Below the pieces are notes generated by a model, which searched no databases, was not told the DNA's origin, and was given only the letters and a program-made list of their open reading frames with translations. From contig JAGDXK010000006.1 of NCBI GenBank assembly GCA_023256405.1, positions 1 to 7,134 on the forward strand: a stretch of DNA of 7,134 nucleotides. Direction: 5' to 3'. Below, in pieces: positions 5,479 to 7,134 of this stretch (its first letter is position 1; every line of letters starts with the position of its first letter). Both the position numbers and the translations under genes were made by a program. The stretch is from Nitrososphaerales archaeon. Its GTDB lineage: Archaea; Thermoproteota; Nitrososphaeria; Conexivisphaerales; UBA164.

Positions 5479-6515
5479 TTCTTTTGTGGATTTCTGGCCT
5501 TTAATCCAGGGTAGGAAATGTCATCGTATGGATCAACAAGCCTGACCTTCATGGGCCGATTGCTTAGCTTTACTGCCGGTTTTATCCTTTCAAGTCTGTA
5601 AAGAGCCGATGTGTACCATACAATCCCCTCGTTCCTGGGCACTTTGAAGCTGAAGGAATCGAGGAACTCCTCATAATTAGCTGTCGGATAGTCCACCTTG
5701 TACCTTGAGAACTTGAGCCTCATGTCGGATATTACATATCCCAATCGGTGCACGAGTCCCTGGAAGTACCTCCACTTTCTGATGTTGGCCTCAGATCTGC
5801 TCAGACCTATATAGGCCACACCGTCGCTCTTTAAGGATAAAGTGGCCCTTATCACAAATGCCCTGAGCCCGCTGAGCGTCTCCAGGGGTTCTGATGAGAC
5901 AACGTCAAACCCATCAATCAGCTCCTCCGGAAGGGGATCCTTAACGTTATAAACGAGAGCATCAACCTTGGTCTTCAGCTCGCCCTTTTTGCTGTTGATA
6001 AATTCGATGATCCTCTTATCTACGTCAAGAACTACAACGCTCCTCGGCAAGCCTGTGAGGCCTACAGCGATCGAAAGAAGGTCATCGTCGCCAATGATAA
6101 GAACGTCCTTATTGTAGAGATCCCCCCACCAGTTCATGTAGGCTGCCCTCTTGACAACGTCCTCCGGCAGCATGTATCCCTGGAAGAACCTGGCATCAGG
6201 CTGAGGTCTTTCTTTAACTATTTCGTTGTACTTTTTTAGCACCTCCAGCCAGCTGTCGGACAGCTTAAGACCCGGATAATGGCAGTCCTCACACTCTGCG
6301 AGCTCAAACTCCGAGCTTCTTAGCGTGTTCACAGGATATATTTTACCATCGACAACCTTTATTCTGCCTTTTTTATAGAGGTCGTTGAGCGCGTCTATAA
6401 AAAGGTGTAAGTTAGGATCGAGCTCCTTAAGCAGCTTCCAGACGGACTTTCCGCTAACGGAGTGCTGTTCAATTAGGGCTTCCATCCTCTGAAGGTACTG
6501 GTCTGGTGATGACAT
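5439..6515 (-). CDS. bpsA: N4-bis(aminopropyl)spermidine synthase (branched-chain polyamine synthase)
   Basis: BpsA transfers aminopropyl groups from decarboxylated S-adenosylmethionine to spermidine, making the branched pentaamine found in hyperthermophiles. The 358-residue protein has an N-terminal winged-helix-like part (about 10-65), a CEDC cysteine pair (75-78), and a Rossmann-type domain with VLIIGDDDLLSIA (138-150), including the GDDD motif (142-145), and VVVLDVDKRIIEFI (160-173). SSEPLET (207-213) occupies the place where related enzymes, as I recall them, have a DPxxT-type motif. SRSEANIRKWRYFQ (239-252) follows. The ATG at 6515 is supported by GGTGAT 5 nt upstream and overlaps speD by 47 nt; the later ATG at 6485 has no properly spaced site. 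The tail from about residue 347 (RPPPRTEGRGFH) is encoded by a palindromic repeat and is not expected in homologues. Adjacent speD supplies its substrate. Confidence 0.88.
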   Translation of the reverse strand: MSSPDQYLQRMEALIEQHSVSGKSVWKLLKELDPNLHLFIDALNDLYKKGRIKVVDGKIYPVNTLRSSEFELAECEDCHYPGLKLSDSWLEVLKKYNEIVKERPQPDARFFQGYMLPEDVVKRAAYMNWWGDLYNKDVLIIGDDDLLSIAVGLTGLPRSVVVLDVDKRIIEFINSKKGELKTKVDALVYNVKDPLPEELIDGFDVVSSEPLETLSGLRAFVIRATLSLKSDGVAYIGLSRSEANIRKWRYFQGLVHRLGYVISDMRLKFSRYKVDYPTANYEEFLDSFSFKVPRNEGIVWYTSALYRLERIKPAVKLSNRPMKVRLVDPYDDISYPGLKARNPQKNRPPPRTEGRGFH

Positions 6516-6831
6516 TCTTTATCACCTTGCTGGGCTTGAAAAGCTCGTAGAGCATTTCATAAGCATCGAGTACCCTTTTCTGCTCCTTGCCGCAGTAATA
6601 GAGATCTATGGCAACATATCCATCCTCAGGCCATGTATGAAGGCTAACATGGCTTTCCCTGAGAAGGTACACACATGAAACCCCGTGAGGCTCAAACTGG
6701 TGCCAGACGTCCTTTATTGACTTAAGTCCAGATCTGTTTATTATTTCATCTATTTTGGGCTTCAGATCCTCCACTCTTTTCAAGATGTCGGGCTTTACAC
6801 CGTAGAAATCTGCAACTACGTGGAGTGCCAT
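6469..6831 (-). CDS. speD: S-adenosylmethionine decarboxylase proenzyme, archaeal/bacterial SpeD type
   Basis: SpeD cleaves itself to form a pyruvoyl cofactor and decarboxylates S-adenosylmethionine, giving the aminopropyl donor used by BpsA. From the ATG at 6831 it has 120 residues, normal for the short SpeD class. The segment RESHVSLHTWPEDGY (58-72) holds the Glu-Ser processing site, with Ser60 becoming the pyruvoyl group. His65 and Cys80 (YYCG) stand at the same spacings (+5, +20) as the essential Ser63, His68 and Cys83 of Thermotoga SpeD. The open frame extends to an ATG at 6870, but that codon would lie upstream of the transcript start predicted from the TATA box at 6877-6885. GGGGGTG stands 6 nt before the ATG at 6831, and the N-terminus MALHVVADFYG fits the family. 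It forms an operon with bpsA. Confidence 0.94.
   Translation of the reverse strand: MALHVVADFYGVKPDILKRVEDLKPKIDEIINRSGLKSIKDVWHQFEPHGVSCVYLLRESHVSLHTWPEDGYVAIDLYYCGKEQKRVLDAYEMLYELFKPSKVIKNVITRPVPSEDGSPN
6521..6526 (-). promoter_or_regulatory. Shine-Dalgarno site deciding the bpsA start
   Basis: GGTGAT on the minus strand lies 5 nt before the ATG at 6515 and is a perfect match to the archaeal GGAGGTGAT consensus. It is inside the speD coding sequence, so bpsA initiates before speD translation ends. Confidence 0.7.
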
Positions 6832-6837
6832 TCTAGA

Positions 6838-6844
6838 CACCCCC
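6838..6844 (-). promoter_or_regulatory. Shine-Dalgarno site of speD
   Basis: GGGGGTG on the minus strand differs from GGAGGTG at one base and is spaced 6 nt from the ATG at 6831. It favours that start over the upstream ATG at 6870. Confidence 0.6.
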
Positions 6845-6876
6845 GTAGTTTGCAGCCATTTAATTAACAAATGAAT

Positions 6877-6885
6877 ATAATAAAA
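6877..6885 (-). promoter_or_regulatory. speD-bpsA promoter (TATA box)
   Basis: On the minus strand TTTATTATA sits in an AT-rich run preceded by AAAATTTT. Initiation about 25 nt downstream would be near 6856, leaving a leader of about 25 nt that contains the speD ribosome binding site. Confidence 0.5.
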
Positions 6886-6936
6886 AATTTTCTCTCAAAC
6901 CTCGCGAAGTTAAGGATTTGTTGGGGTTGATCTTAC

Positions 6937-6946
6937 AAAATTATAA
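6937..6946 (+). promoter_or_regulatory. grpE promoter (TATA box)
   Basis: AAAATTATAA, with TTATAA at 6941-6946, lies about 30 nt upstream of the ATG at 6974. Initiation should fall near 6968-6970, giving a very short leader. It is divergent from the speD promoter within the same 142-bp intergenic region. Confidence 0.5.
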
Positions 6947-6973
6947 GCTTCCGGCTATAATGCAATAAGGGAC

Positions 6974-7134
6974 ATGATAGAGGATCAGAGGAGGGCTAAT
7001 CTCGTAATCCAGTCTCTTCGAAAGAAGCTGGCAGAAGAGGTGAAAAAGGAGAAGGAGCTGAGGGATGCGTACCTTTATCTTCTATCTGACTTTGAAAATT
7101 ACAAAAGGAGAAATGAAAATGCCCTTTTACATTG
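6974..7134 (+). CDS. grpE: GrpE nucleotide exchange factor, N-terminal part (runs off the window)
   Basis: The first 53 codons are present. The N-terminal 30 residues are highly charged and predicted to form a long coiled-coil helix, as in GrpE dimers. LRDAYLYLLSDFENYKRRNE (29-48) matches the GrpE signature of the form YLxxxADFENYxKR. GrpE releases ADP from DnaK (Hsp70) in the cytosol. In archaea with this system dnaK and dnaJ usually follow, so they are likely just beyond 7134. The ATG is weakly served by AAGGGA, consistent with a nearly leaderless mRNA. A serine replaces the usual alanine in the ADFENY segment, a mild change. The gene is truncated only by the window edge. Confidence 0.8.
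   Translation, partial: MIEDQRRANLVIQSLRKKLAEEVKKEKELRDAYLYLLSDFENYKRRNENALLH

Noticed and set aside
6832..6870. Thirteen-codon N-terminal extension of SpeD from the ATG at 6870
   Set aside because: The extension lies upstream of the transcript start predicted from the TATA box, and the inner ATG has a well-placed ribosome binding site and the family-typical N-terminus.
6955..6961. TATAAT-like sequence just before grpE
   Set aside because: As an archaeal TATA box it would start transcription downstream of the grpE ATG; the box at 6941-6946 is better placed.

Overview
The window looks like a piece of a thermophilic archaeal genome. Three things suggest this: an archaeal-type S-adenosylmethionine decarboxylase next to a branched-polyamine synthase (BpsA), TATA-box promoters about 25 nt upstream of starts (one probably leaderless), and Shine-Dalgarno sites matching GGAGGTGAT. 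A GrpE start at the right edge implies a DnaK system. This fits DnaK-bearing lineages (Thermoplasmatota, or Thaumarchaeota/Aigarchaeota relatives) better than typical Crenarchaeota. I cannot name the taxon from the sequence alone.

Layout, left to right. Bases 1-265 hold the possible tail of an upstream gene, a TATA-like box, and a GC-rich palindromic sequence resembling the ends of IS200/IS605-IS1341 (TnpB) elements. The stretch from about 186 to 260 can fold like the 3' end of a TnpB guide (omega) RNA, yet no tnpB is present. This sequence runs straight into a plus-strand hexapeptide-repeat acyltransferase gene (266-751) and supplies its ribosome binding site. From 5396 down to 752 the minus strand carries a tightly packed heme operon, hemD-hemB-hemL-hemE-hemH, with overlaps of 14, 4 and 8 nt and one 6-nt gap. 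Its last gene is a very short, divergent ferrochelatase that ends directly against the stop codon of the acyltransferase gene.

Upstream of the heme operon lies a second minus-strand operon, speD-bpsA (6831-5439). SpeD makes decarboxylated S-adenosylmethionine and BpsA uses it to make branched polyamines. A third copy of the palindromic repeat sits at the 3' end of bpsA, encodes its last 12 residues and its stop codon, and lies just upstream of the hemD promoter. A divergent intergenic region (6832-6973) then separates speD from the partial grpE gene.

Together, HemL and HemB make porphobilinogen, HemD closes uroporphyrinogen III, HemE makes coproporphyrinogen III and HemH inserts iron. hemA (glutamyl-tRNA reductase) and hemC (porphobilinogen deaminase) are not in the window. 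HemE plus HemH points to a coproporphyrin or protoporphyrin route, whereas most archaea use the siroheme (Ahb) route. The most unusual signal is the dispersed TnpB-end-like repeat, which has been built into gene ends and a 5' leader.
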